Positions 1 through 10,332 of a stretch of 24,757 nucleotides of DNA are shown here, in pieces. The stretch is from Hypsibius dujardini (taxonomy: Eukaryota; Tardigrada; Eutardigrada; Parachela; Hypsibiidae). The position numbers and the translations under genes are program-made. Below the pieces are notes generated by a model, which saw nothing but the letters and a program-made list of their open reading frames with translations, was not told where the DNA came from and did not search any database. Within the stretch, counting starts at the first letter, position 1. Each line of letters starts with the position of its first letter. The stretch lies in NCBI GenBank assembly GCA_001579985.1, contig LRSR01004228.1, forward strand, positions 1 to 24,757, in the 5' to 3' direction.

Positions 1-2745
1 GGGGTGGGGGGGAGAGAAAACGACATCGGTTCGATTAGCTGGGCATATACGGCCAACACATGAGTACAGACACGACCGAGGTAAAATTCTAAGTGCCGGT
101 CAATGACGTCCTTCGCAGCGATTATAGTGATTACTTATCATTCTTCAAATAACAGAGCTTTCCGGTTAGACTTCGGCTTTCGGGTCGTGGCACTGATGAG
201 GAGAAGGAACGACGACAACGTTGTGAAACTTTTATCAACGGGAAATCACCTTTCCAGCAGGCGCGTATAAAATTTTCCGCGCGGTGAAAGAATTTTCATA
301 AACTCAGACTGACCCGTTTTTTGTCTCTCTCCTCGATACAGTGTGCAAGCGTGGAAAAAGGAAGAAACACAATGCGTTCTCGGGTGATTTTACTGGAACC
401 GGAAGTGCGGGACGGGGGAGGTAGATATTTTGGAACGAAATTGCGGGGACATAACACAACGGTTGAGAATCGTTTTTTTTTAGGGAACCGCGTGTAATAA
501 TTCAATCAACAGTAATGAAATTTTCTTCGTTTAGCTGCTAAACGTGCTTGAAGGTTACTAATTCGATTAACCCCCTGTCCTGGCTTGACTGCGTAGCAAG
601 GAAGGCCCAGATGCTTCTTAGGTTCGATAAATATTTCCTAAAGCTGCTTGACTGTCCCATGCGCTATGTGAACTTGGTTGAAAAAATAAAAAAAAAATCT
701 TATACAACAATGAATAACGGGTGGGTCTTATAATTTCAGACACGCCGGAAAGTTATTCGTTAAAAAAGGTGATTATAAGTTATCAAAACCCAAACAGCAG
801 AAATACAAGTAACTTTGACAGGTCAGTTCCCATGGCGCGACGGCACGAACTGAGATCGAAGAGCCTTACCTTTCTGTGGAACAGCGCGTGCTGAGGGTTC
901 CCCACCCGCGCACTCCTTTTCTCACGGATCACATATCCCCATGATGATGTAGTGCACAATGAAGGAAGAAATGGGTGCGGTTGACTAGCGTTAACGCAAT
1001 TGCCGGCTTGACTCCTCGACGAGGGGGAACGACGATGGTGCGACGACTACGTAAAGAATACATCGGGCGGGAGAGGAAAAACACTTGTTGGAATAAAACG
1101 CGCGCGCACGAGGAAAAATATCAGCCTCAACTCAATAGAGTGTGTGTGTGTGTGTTGTGCCGTCATATATGCGTGCGTAGACTGACTGACTGACGGGAGG
1201 ACGGACGGAGAGACCCTCACGGTGGCCGACGGGAGTTGATCATTGGGGTACTACAGTCTGTAGTACGTAAGTGTCCGGATAGTCCCTACACATACACACA
1301 TGCATGGATTGTAAAGTGAATCTGTTCCTGTGTGAGTCTGTCTGTCTGTCTGTCTGTACGACGGACTGGCAATCCACTCTCTCAAAGCCTGAAGAGAACC
1401 GGGAGGGGATGGGGGAACGGGAAGGAAAGGCGCGGGAGTGGTCGCGTCGTCTCGAAACGAGAGGCAAGGCAAATACGGGCGACAGCAGTGTGCACTAACC
1501 GAAAAAAGGGAAGGCAAGGGAGTCCGCGTTAACACGGACAGACACACAGCACGATAAGGGGGGATAGAAATGCGGGACGAGAGGCTGTGAGCTCGGACGA
1601 GGGAAAGGGCTTCCGATCGCGGAGTTTTTAAACGCGCGCCCACGATATATTAGCACACATGTCCTGTAGCGCACGGGAACATGCTCTCGCTCTCGCACGT
1701 CAGGGATGAAATAAGTATTTCAGGAGGGACTCGTTCTCCCTCTCGCTCCCTTTCTCTTTCTGTCTGTCCCTGCTGCGCTTCTGGAAAGGGTGTGCAATTG
1801 GGGAGTTGGACGGGGGTTCCGGTGTGCGTGCTGGCTGCTCGGTGGTGCTACACACTCTCACTCGCTCGCATGTGTGGGAGATGGAGTAACGCAACACATC
1901 CCCGGGATCTGATCAGGGCAAGCTGGACTTGTTAAGGAATCCCCGCGACGACGACGCCGTGTTGCTTTCCTGCTCCCAGTCTCCGGTCTCTCGTATGCTA
2001 TATACACAGTCCGGGATCGGCTCCTGATTGCGAGTCCACTGGTGTGCACCAGTATGTGTACATGGTGTGTGGAGCTGTTGCGCAGCTGCAACGACAGCTG
2101 CAGCCCACGGACCATGGAACGCGGGTCTGAGCGCAAAAGGAGGCCGTGCACATACAGGCGGGATAATTGATTCTCGTCGGGGATTTGCATCGGGAATGAT
2201 AGACGTCGTCTGTCTTATTTACGCTGCCGGTATATACACTTGTAGCTGGGAACCGGATTCTGCCCGGAGAAGATTGCGAGTTATCAAGACCTTAGTTATG
2301 TATTACGTCTGTATGCGTGCAGGCAGGTCGGATAAAGACCTAAATTGAAAGGATGTTGCGTTTTTTCAGAGACCTGCGCTTACGTGTATATTTATTTAGT
2401 ACACACCTGGCCAAATCACTGGGTGGCAGAGTTCGAACCACTCTTTAGCTGGACGCAAGCAAAATTACGTGGCCCGAGTTTGAGCCAAACACCCAAAATT
2501 GTGGCCATGTGTGTATTTGTGTATGGGAAAGCAAGAGAGAGGGTGCCCTTCGTGAACGCGACGGACATGCGCGGGAACCGACTCATCCGGAAATGTGTTT
2601 AGCAGACGCATATTTCCCGGCTGCAAGACAGCTGCAATTTGGCGGGACGCTCGCGCGCTCCCTCTCGTCTGAGAGGTCTCGGTCGCTCGGTGAGGGACTA
2701 CGCCTTCGCCGCTGTAGAGTCTGACCTTTTCCGCGCGGAGATTGC

Positions 2746-3260
2746 GGGACTAGAAAGAGCTTTGTGGTGCATCTTTAATGAAGCCTTTGCGAAACGAATG
2801 GCTCAATCCTGTCCCGTCCCGTCAACAAACCCGGCCGCAGAAAGAAAGGTTGCTTCGCAATGGAACCTTGTGAGTTTGTTGTGGGACGGAAGCTAAAAGA
2901 TCCATCGCTAAAAACGCTCGTACAAGAAAACGGATCAGCTGTGGTCAATTCAATTTTCGCCAGAATTTAAGACATTTATAGGAGAATTTTTGTTGGTTTA
3001 CGTGGTTGTTTTCGTGGAGAGACCAGAAAGAGATTTGTGGTGCAGTTTTATTTAAGCCTTGCAAAACGGATGACTCAATCTTGCACCGTAATCTCTAGCT
3101 CGTCCGTCAACAACAGGTTGTAGAAAAATGTGGCTTCGCAATGGAACCTTGTGGAGTTTTTTGGGAAGGAAGCTAAAAGATCGATTGTTGGAAAGGCTTC
3201 TACAAGAAGGCAAAGTAGCCATGGTCAAGTCAAAATTTGCCACAATTTAGGAAAATTATG
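2746..3260. repeat. Diverged tandem duplication, two copies of about 240 bp
   Basis: Copy 1 (about 2746-2980) and copy 2 (about 3018-3260) share many blocks in the same order: TTTGTGGTGCA, CTCAATC, a run around CGCAATGGAACCTTGTG, GGAAGCTAAAAGATC, ACAAGAA, TGGTCAA, and a closing CCA(G/C)AATTTA. The offset between matching blocks drifts from 273 to 280 bp, so the copies have accumulated indels. Neither copy keeps an open frame across the conserved blocks, so this looks like duplicated non-coding DNA or an old repeat rather than duplicated exons. Confidence 0.75.
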
Positions 3261-4214
3261 ACGGATTGATTTCTGGCTAGGCAGGCTTCCTTGTTCTCGT
3301 TGATCAATTCAGTACGTAGCCAGTCGATCCCGCGGGTGATATGCTCGTACTAGTACCTGTTCGAGGGCCGAGGGATATGCGGAAGTCGTGGCACTTGCAG
3401 GCACTCCCATTTGAAAATAGTTCCCGGTCTCTTGATCTCTTCCTCCCCGCTCCTCAGGAGCAACACAACGCGCACACAAATCGATTTCCATCGCGGATCA
3501 GCGCGCTCTCACGACGACGCGTTCCGGACTCTACACAGCCGACCCTTGACAATCGCAAACTCCCGCCTAATCAGACCGTACTACTACCTTTTAAATGACG
3601 GGATTGCGCTATCGGCGTTTAACCGTGTACAAAAAGAGCTATTGCGCTGCCCTGTCCCGCCGCTCTGTTCTCCAATTTCCGCGGCGGGATTCCGCACAAT
3701 GGAGGGAGAAAGAGCTCTGTGTCTGTATATATCTGGCTCTGCCTGATGGTTCCTTCCAGGATTCCCGTTCCTTGTGTACTAAGACCGATAGTCGCGCTGT
3801 TGATCCCGAGGCAACCCATTTGTCGGCTGTCCGTCTGTATGTTTGTCCTGTCTGTCTGCGTGTCTGCGTGTGACTTTCTCCACATGTGTGGGTTGTGTTG
3901 GTGTCTGGCGGTGCGTGGAACTCTCAAGTCAGGCACCGGGCCGGGATGTGTCTGAATGTTTACCGAAGCGAAAAGTCCAAGTACCCTAATGCGTAATGTC
4001 AGCTTCACCGATCGCCCCACCTTTTCTCCCATCTTACTTGAGCCGTGCCGGGCATTATGATGGGAATCGCGGAATCTGGCGGTGAACGCTGCCGGCTGGA
4101 TGAGGAGGAGAGGAGAAGATCAACAGATGATCTTGGCAGCTGCACTTGCGAGGGAGTCTCTCTCTTCTGGCTCTCTGGAGCAGTGGAGATGGGGATGTTG
4201 GTAGGAATCGGGCA

Positions 4215-4300
4215 AGACTAAATTAAACTAAAACTAAATAAATTAAAACTAGAACTAAATTAATTAAAACTAGAACTAAATTAATTAAAATAAAATAAAA
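4215..4300. repeat. AT-rich tandem repeat
   Basis: A run built from variants of AACTAAATTAATTAAAACTAG, repeated about three to four times and decaying at both ends. It marks a sharp compositional change from the GC-rich sequence to its left and leads into an AT-rich stretch. Confidence 0.7.
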
Positions 4301-4398
4301 CGTTTAATAACGAACTTCTTGGCTTTGGTCTTTTTGGTTGAATAAAAGAACTAAACGGACCGTTTTAGTCACTAATAATTTAAATAGGAAAAACTTGA

Positions 4399-4532
4399 AA
4401 ACTCAAATTAGTCAACTAATTTCGGCTAAAATTATACTAAAAAAATGTATTTAATCAAAGAAGCTAAACAATTTTGTGACTAAGTTTTAGTTGGCTGAAA
4501 AACTGCTGTAATTAGCTGATTAATTTGAGTTT
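4399..4532. repeat. AT-rich inverted repeat (hairpin)
   Basis: Arms at 4399-4421 and 4510-4532 are 23 bp long and complementary except for two positions; the left arm begins AAACTCAAATTA. The spacer is 88 bp. A second, weaker pair around TTTAGTCAC (about 4361-4374) and GTGACTAAG (about 4474-4489) lies near it. It resembles a small foldback element, but no target-site duplication was found. Confidence 0.6.
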
Positions 4533-4745
4533 CTACCGTCCTTAAAAGATTTTGGGTTCATGTGACTGCTTCCAAATGTTGAAGGCACTGCTTGAAAATA
4601 ATTACTCGCGCCAATTGCAGATGTACGCGTACTCTTGTCTAGAATCGCAAAATTCAAGGAAAACAGATACTGAATAATTGAACTGGGCCGGCGGATCTCG
4701 AATTATCGGAAAAATTATGCATGATATTTCGAAAACTGTTTCTTC

Positions 4746-4840
4746 ACCGGTACACTGTACCTTTACCGGTAGACTGTACCTTTACCGGTAGACTGTACTT
4801 TTACCGGTAGACTGTACCTTTACCGGTACACTGTACTTGC
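4746..4840. repeat. Minisatellite, five 19-bp units
   Basis: Five head-to-tail units, ACCGGTAGACTGTACCTTT or one- to three-base variants, at 4746, 4765, 4784, 4803 and 4822. The first and last units carry ACAC where the inner three carry AGAC. Each unit holds the palindrome ACCGGT. The array ends 18 bp from the presumed poly(A) signal of the neighbouring minus-strand gene. Confidence 0.95.
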
Positions 4841-4858
4841 ACGGAACTAATTTGCGCT

Positions 4859-4864
4859 TTTATT
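4859..4864 (-). terminator. Poly(A) signal AATAAA for the thyroglobulin-type gene
   Basis: On the minus strand this reads AATAAA, 47 bp past the TGA stop of the minus-strand gene at 4912. Position and sequence fit a cleavage/polyadenylation signal; the cleavage site itself cannot be seen. Confidence 0.6.
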
Positions 4865-4911
4865 AATCTTGTGTGCTGTGTCCCTGATTGAAAATGTCGG
4901 CACAAAATAAT

Positions 4912-7004
4912 TCATGCGTGTTTGACAGTTTGACGAAGTTTCAGGCAGTAACTCTCCTCGAAGCCCCGCGGCTTCTCGCCGAGGTTTTGCCCTTTTTCGT
5001 CGACGCAGTAGCAGGTTCCCGTGCGTTTCAACTGAGTTCCAGGATGACACTGAACCGGGAGGTAGCGTCCGTTGGTGTGGTCGCAGGTCGGTATGAACGT
5101 CCCCATTTTATGAACTGCAATCAACATGTATGTACAGAGCACATATACAGTCGAGACTCTTTATTGGAATGCATGGTAGATGGTACGCGGAGTAGGTCTA
5201 TCCCTGGTAGATGGTACACCTTTGGCCAGAAAAATCGCTACGCTCGATTTGTCAAGAGACAATTTGTTACCACAAGGCTGCAGGTTATACAAAAAAGTTG
5301 CTTTTGATTTGAGGCGGAAATAGTTGGCCACAAGACCACGTGTGCAGTCTGCAGTACATGAAATGCTGCACACTGCACTTTTTTGTATAGCCTGCAGCCT
5401 TGTGGTAAAAATCGAGCGTAGCAATTTTTTGGCCAAAAGTGTACACGAAGTAGGCCTATCCCGCCCTGAATTGGGAAGTATTTCAGATGCCAAATTCAAA
5501 TTGACTCCACTTTACGTTTTATTAATAGAGTCACATTTATGATGGTTTTTGAAATTTATTTCACCGTTCTTGTCCCAATAACGTTTTTTCGACAGAATTT
5601 CAAAGTTGGGAAAACAATGGAAGATTTCAGTTTCCCTGATCTTGACTGCAAAAACTTCGATTTGCAGAGAAGATTTTTTTCAAAGATTTTAGGCAATCTC
5701 AAAATTCAATTTGGAATCGATTGGCGTCAGTAGAATTTCTTTTGGATGTTAGGGGGCGGAGCTACAGATCATTCTTGTCGCTGACAGGAGAATTACGAGT
5801 AGCATTGCAGAAATAACCCACAGCCCCGCCCCCTCATACCCTAAGATAATTCTACCAATACCAATCGATTCCAAATTGAATTTTGAGAAGGATTATGTCA
5901 AAATTATTGAATGAAATTGTTTCTGAAAATCGACGTTTTTACAGTCAAACTCAGGGAAACTGGAATCTTCCACTCTTTGCTCAACTTTGAAATTCTGTCA
6001 AAAAAAAAATTATTGGGACAAAAACAGTGAAATAAATTTCGAAAATTATTAATAAATATTCTTTTTTACTCTATTAATAAATTTAAAATAAAGTCAATTT
6101 GAATTCAGCATCTGAAATACTTCCCAAGTGAAAACCCTTTTATAGCCCTATCCGGGTACTAGCAATCCACTAGCAATTCTGCTATCGTGGACCTCGCGTG
6201 TTTATTGAAATAAACTTTCCTTGAAACTTCGTATCCAGAATTGAAATCGAAATTGATCCGCATGAGCGAAATATTTCTCGGAACTCAAGGGGCGGAGCTA
6301 TGTGCACTCTTCGAAAAGGACTGAAGTTGTCGGCAATTGTCTTTGCTGATTGGCCATAGCTCCGCCCCCTGATCTCTGGAAAATATTTGGCCGGTACCAA
6401 TCGAGTTGAAATTCAATTGCAGATGAGATATGGTTGAGAAAAGTTTCCAACTGAACGTTCAGATACGGGAATTGCTGCTGTATATGTACTGACTGTGCAC
6501 ACTAGGGATTGTGCATTGTGCACTGCACACTGTTGCTGCACGAGTGGGTGGGTTCTCTGGGTGGGTTCAAAAACACACCTTTGGTTAGGGCGTTGAAAAC
6601 TTCCAACGGGCAGCCGCAGCTGATTTCAGTGGCCGCAGTCACGATCGCCGGCTGGAACACCAACACTCCCTTGGAATTGGCGCAGAACGGCGTGCCAGAC
6701 ACGTTGTGCTGGTGCAGTTTGAATGTGCCGTCCAGCTCGCATTCGGGGACCCAGTCATTGGCTGGGTGTGCGTTCCTGACCAGAGCTTTTTCCCGTGTTG
6801 CGTGGCAGTTCCTTTCGATGCGGACGACGGTGGAAGCGCTGGCTTGAAGGCCAGCTATGAACACGAAAGAGAGCAGCCCAAGCGCCTGAATCAATAAAGC
6901 AAAACGTCAATTCAGACAGGGCTGATGCAAGCGCTGGTAATGCCTGTAGGTGGGGAAGACATAGGGGAAACAAATCTTACCGATGCTAAAAAATGATTCA
7001 ACAT
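4912..7004 (-). CDS. Secreted thyroglobulin type-1 domain protein (thyropin-like), 193 aa
   Basis: Proposed exons 7004-6981, 6885-6531 and 5114-4912 on the minus strand. The ATG at 7004 has A at -3 and is followed after eight codons by a GTAAGA donor. Exon 2 joins in phase 0 and completes a signal peptide (MLNHFLAS, then ALGLLSFVFIAGLQASA). Exon 2 carries a degenerate thyroglobulin type-1 module (WVPEC, LDGTF, GTPFCANSKG, then CGC) that lacks the usual third cysteine and CWCV core. Exon 3 carries a clear module: GTFIPTC, NGRYLPVQC, TCYCVDEKG, and a final Cys after FEESY. In this family such modules often inhibit papain-like cysteine proteases, or form parts of larger secreted proteins; inhibitor activity here is inference. 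The exon 2 to 3 junction (donor at 6530, phase 1) is the weakest call: exon 2 otherwise runs to a TAG at 6502, and the cysteine spacing before module 2 is short, so another small exon may be missing. Confidence 0.65.
5214..5444. repeat. Foldback palindrome A
   Basis: The left arm (5214-5298) and right arm (5377-5444) are inverted copies: GTACACCTTTGGCCA pairs with TGGCCAAAAGTGTAC, and TTACCACAAGGCTGCAGG with CCTGCAGCCTTGTGGTAA. The left arm has about 16 extra bases (GTCAAGAGACAATTTG) breaking the symmetry. It sits in the last intron of the thyroglobulin-type gene, next to palindrome B, and is not obviously related to it. Confidence 0.85.
5471..6127. mobile_element. Large foldback element B, arms of about 300 bp
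   Basis: The sequence from 5471 (TTGGGAAGTATTTCAGATGC) is repeated in reverse complement ending at 6127. Matching blocks continue inward: AATTCAAATTGACT, ATTAATAGAGT, GAAATTTATTTCAC, a TTTGTCCCAATAA-like block, CAGTTTCCCTGA, AATTTGGAATCGATTGG, down to a G-rich core at 5752-5765 (GGGGGCGGAGCTAC) paired with 5821-5834. The loop is about 55 bp. The arms differ by point changes and small indels, so the insertion is old. No coding capacity is visible; it is a non-autonomous foldback or MITE-type element. I could not identify a clean target-site duplication. Confidence 0.85.
6239..6418. mobile_element. Foldback element C, related core to element B
   Basis: The arms at 6239-6302 and 6355-6418 are about 64 bp each and roughly two-thirds identical as inverted copies. 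Shared blocks are AATTGAA, AAATATTT and the core GGGGCGGAGCTATG. The core and the flanking ATCGATTGG-like block also occur in the inner arms of element B at 5701-5834, so the two appear to belong to one family. It lies in the same intron. Confidence 0.75.
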
Positions 7005-7250
7005 TTTAAGAGGAAACGTCAGTGCGGGTAAAGATGAAATTCTTTGTATGCAGAAAGACGAGGAAAACTGTGTCTTCGGTTTCTATCAACCGCTGCAACA
7101 AGTTCGTCATATTTAGTCCATCATGAGCGAAGCTCTCATCATACGAATGACCGAGGGTCGCTGCAGGTCGCTGCTCTTCGAACTGCGGTGTCAGAGGTAA
7201 ACTTTCCGAAGGAAGGCACCTGATTTGAGATCGCACCTGGTGGTGCGAAT

Positions 7251-7336
7251 GGGCAATTTTGAGTTAGTATGCTCACTCACTGTGTTGAAACTCGGACTTG
7301 CACACTGTGTGTGTGCATACTATCTTAAAATTGCCC
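7251..7336. repeat. Inverted repeat between divergent genes
   Basis: The arm GGGCAATTTTGAGTTAGTATGC (7251-7272, given here as a 22-base landmark only by its ends GGGCAA and TATGC) is matched in reverse complement at 7315-7336 with two mismatches, around a 42-base loop. It lies between the divergent thyroglobulin-type gene (start 7004) and Tudor gene (start 7981). It may be a foldback remnant or a cruciform-prone regulatory spacer. Confidence 0.8.
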
Positions 7337-7689
7337 GTTTCACGCCGCGTGCCGTTCTAAATCGGATGCCGCTCTGCGTACTGCAGACGGCACAAATACG
7401 CTCCAAGCAAATTACAATTAGTCTACCACCACTAACTCCAAGCATCGATTATGCTGTTTGTTATACGAGTGTGCGGTAAAATATAAATATCTCGGTTATA
7501 ATGCTGATTTTATGCCGTGACCTGAAGGGGCTGCTTTCCGTATCTTTTTGATGTTAGTAACACAGAAATTGCTGTAACGTAGGGCGCTCCAACTTTCGAG
7601 TTACCAATTATGAACTGTAATCGGTTTGCATTTTTATTGCTGGCCATGCGCGCTACAGCAAAAGTCAGTTAAGCGGGCGATGTTTTGCG

Positions 7690-7703
7690 CCAGCAGGTGG
7701 CGC
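7690..7703 (+). promoter_or_regulatory. Full match to the CTCF core consensus
   Basis: CCAGCAGGTGGCGC fits all 14 positions of the bilaterian CTCF core CCASYAGRKGGCRS and contains the AGGTGGCGC motif known from insect CTCF. It stands 291 bp before the Tudor start codon in a GC-rich patch. By base-count alone such a match is expected well under once in a window this size. Binding is not shown, and whether this organism has CTCF is unknown. Confidence 0.4.
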
Positions 7704-7980
7704 CGCGCGCGCCCGTTAAAAAACTTCAGCAAAGCCCAGCCCACTCCCACTCCCACAAGTGGGCACTGGGCAACGACCGTCCCGTGGCCCTGAGCGAGAT
7801 TCAAAATGATAAAACGCTGACTCAGCAGTCTTTTCTTCCGTTCTGCTTTGCGGCTTACTTCTCATTTCCAATCATTTTCTCTTTATTCGTCTTCCGAGTC
7901 CTCCATTCTGACAACAGCTTTTTCATCCCATTTTCATCACCGTTTGCTCATCCGTGCAGTTGCAAGAGCAAGCAACAACA

Positions 7981-10285
7981 ATGGTGAGCTATTTTTTCGT
8001 GCGCGGGACGACTGCTGTGAAACAGGCCGGGCTGTTTGTTGTGGTTGCTGTTGCGTTTTAAGCCCGTTCCCTCACTGCTGGCGGTTGTTTTTTCGAGGAA
8101 AACGTCTTGAAGCGGGACACACGCTTGCCTGCTTAATCTGTTTCATTTCGAGCTCGTTTTCTCGAACTGACATTTTCTTCCCGCTGACTTTGATGTTTTT
8201 CTCCCCGATTTTTTCTTCCAGCATCAATCTCGTCATCCGTCGTCCGCGTTGTCGTCTGGCCGTGTGTCGGAGCCCACGTCTAATGAATCCACGGAGATGG
8301 AAGAGCGCGGCAGCATCCAGACAGGACGCCCTTTCGGCAAGGCCACCACTGGACTGATCCGGAAGACCTCGGTGATCTCGCGCATGGGAGCCAACGGACG
8401 ACCGATCGTGCACAAGCGTACCAGGACGGATGTGGTCACCGACGATGAGGGGAACATTGTCACTGAGACCACGGAAGAGCATTTCGTCGGCGGGGTAAAG
8501 TTGTTCAGTTCAGTTCAATTCAATTAAAATCATTAAATTTATTTAATTTAAAATCATTTAATTTAAAAATAAAGGCCCATTTTGGCCTCTCTCAAATGAC
8601 TATTTAATTTAGTGTGCGATTATACGGTAGGTGGAAGCCCCACCGATTCACAGCGGGATTGGAGAGAATTATTTCCCACCGCAGCTGCCGCCCGTAAGAC
8701 CGCATTTCGGTGGACACCAGAATTCTTCAGAACTTCTCGAGGATGACGGGAACAATCGATCTCACGTTATTTCTCCCAAGTTCGTGTGGTTTTTTCCCGC
8801 TAGTTGGTTTGGCTGCTTGACAGTCGGGATCAAGCCATGCAGCCATCTCTTTGCAGCGATTCAGAGTCTTCCGGCTACTGCGGCAGTGTGACTTCTGGAG
8901 AGGCCGCCGCCGGACAGAATCAGTCACGACTGACCCGGTCCAAGCCTGCGAACCGTTGGGTCCCAGACCCTGTTGTGAAATTCGGGTAAGAAAGAGTGAA
9001 ATTCTGAATTATGCAATCAGTTTTTCTAGTTTCCGTTACTTATGTATACCCTTTTAGACTGCTGACACCTCGCGCCGACAGTTTTGGAAAGGCATTCGAA
9101 TTTCCTGGCAGCAGTACCACTACCGCTGGCAATCCTTTTGCTGATCTGAAGAAATTCGGAGATGAGTTGACGAAGTTAATGTATGTGCGCTCCTTCTTTT
9201 CTGTTTGCAGTGGATGCATAGTTAACAGTTTACGCTCAATTTCTTGTCTCTCTGCCTGTTTGTCTGACTGACTGTCTGTTTGGCTGTCTGTCTGTCTGCC
9301 TGCCCGGTTGTCTGTCTGCCTGGCTGTTTGTCTTACTGTCTGTCTGTCGATCATTCTTTCTTTCTGTATCTGCCTGTTTGTTTGTCTGTCTGCTTTTCTT
9401 GGCGTATCATCTGCCGCCTGTCTCTGTATTTTTGGTGCTTTTTATGCAACGCCGCATTACATAACTAGCATCAACGAATTGAAATGTACTCTATAGGCCT
9501 ACGCTTACCACTCACCGTTCTGAAGCATCTATGGACATCTACGTAACCCATTACGATGCCTACAACTCGCTCTGGATTTGGGCCTCCAGTCTCGGTTCCG
9601 GTCTGGCTGTTCAAGAGATTATGAAGGACTACAGCGAGGGTCTAGGCCTCATTCTCATGGCTCAGATGCCGGTCGTTCCCAACTCGTACGTGCAATGTGG
9701 AAAGACATCATCAGTTTCTTCTACAGTTTTTTTGTCTGTACAACATAGAATTTCTTTCCAGGCTGGCGGAGAACCAGGCCGTCATTGTTTATTCTATGAA
9801 CCAGGGAACTTACTGCCGCGGGCTGGTGATGCGAGTGACTCCTGATCTCTCCTCTGCCTACGTCCGTCTCATCGACTACGGTCGCATCGAACTGATCCTT
9901 GTGGGGAAGATTGTCCGTATGCCCGACGGAGTCATGGACACGCTACCGAACATTTGTCGCCGAGCTCGGATGCGCGAAATCGACTATGGATTTCAGCCTC
10001 ACGCTCCGGAAGATTTCGAAATGGACTTCGCGAAGGTGATCAACAGTTCCAGTCTGTGTGGGTGGATTCTGGACAGTGATTACGCGGAGGAGTTTCTGGA
10101 GGTTGATCTGGAGTATGGCAAGTATCGCAATTCGGCCAATCGGAAGTTGGCTGAGTTGGGATTCCGGCGTCCGTTGCTGTAAGCGAGCCGCTAATCTGCC
10201 TTCTAATTTGTCTCTGTGCGTCTTCCTCGGTCCGACTGTTGTCTGATTGTTTGTCTTTTTTGCCTACCTGGTTGTCGATCTACCA

Positions 10286-10332
<47 letters not shown>

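Larger units (their letters stand above)
1..4850. other. Long stretch with no supported gene
   Basis: I find no chain of exons with consistent splice sites and reading phase here. Open frames are short, lack good ATG starts, and overlap each other on both strands as expected in GC-rich DNA. What can be seen: a (TG)n run near 1138-1155, short ACTG and TCTG tetranucleotide runs (about 1180-1200 and 1328-1352), a perfect 7-bp inverted repeat with a 2-nt centre at 2038-2053, a diverged tandem duplication (2746-3260), AT-rich repetitive DNA (4215-4545) and a 19-bp minisatellite (4746-4840). A good-looking minus-strand splice donor lies near 868 (AAAG followed by GTAAGG). It could end an untranslated exon of a gene lying further left, but I cannot connect it to anything. 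Confidence 0.6.
7005..7980. other. Spacer between divergent genes (promoter region)
   Basis: No coding exon is supported here. The interval separates the start codons of the minus-strand thyroglobulin-type gene and the plus-strand Tudor gene, so it should hold both promoters. It contains the inverted repeat at 7251-7336, a TATA-like ATATAAATAT at 7481-7490, a CTCF-type motif at 7690-7703 and pyrimidine-rich sequence (about 7830-7950) typical of 5' leaders. Transcription starts cannot be placed. Confidence 0.5.

Noticed and set aside
1251-1698. Several overlapping open frames of 60-130 codons
   Set aside because: They lie in GC-rich low-complexity DNA, mostly start at non-ATG codons, overlap on both strands and show no domain.
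2425-2450. TTCGAAC sequence resembling a tRNA T-loop
   Set aside because: The flanking bases form a small palindrome, and no acceptor, D or anticodon arms can be drawn on either strand.
8694-8803. Extension of Tudor exon 3 to include an acidic open stretch
   Set aside because: No usable donor follows it before the exon 4 acceptor, while the GTAAGA at 8694 joins exon 4 in phase.
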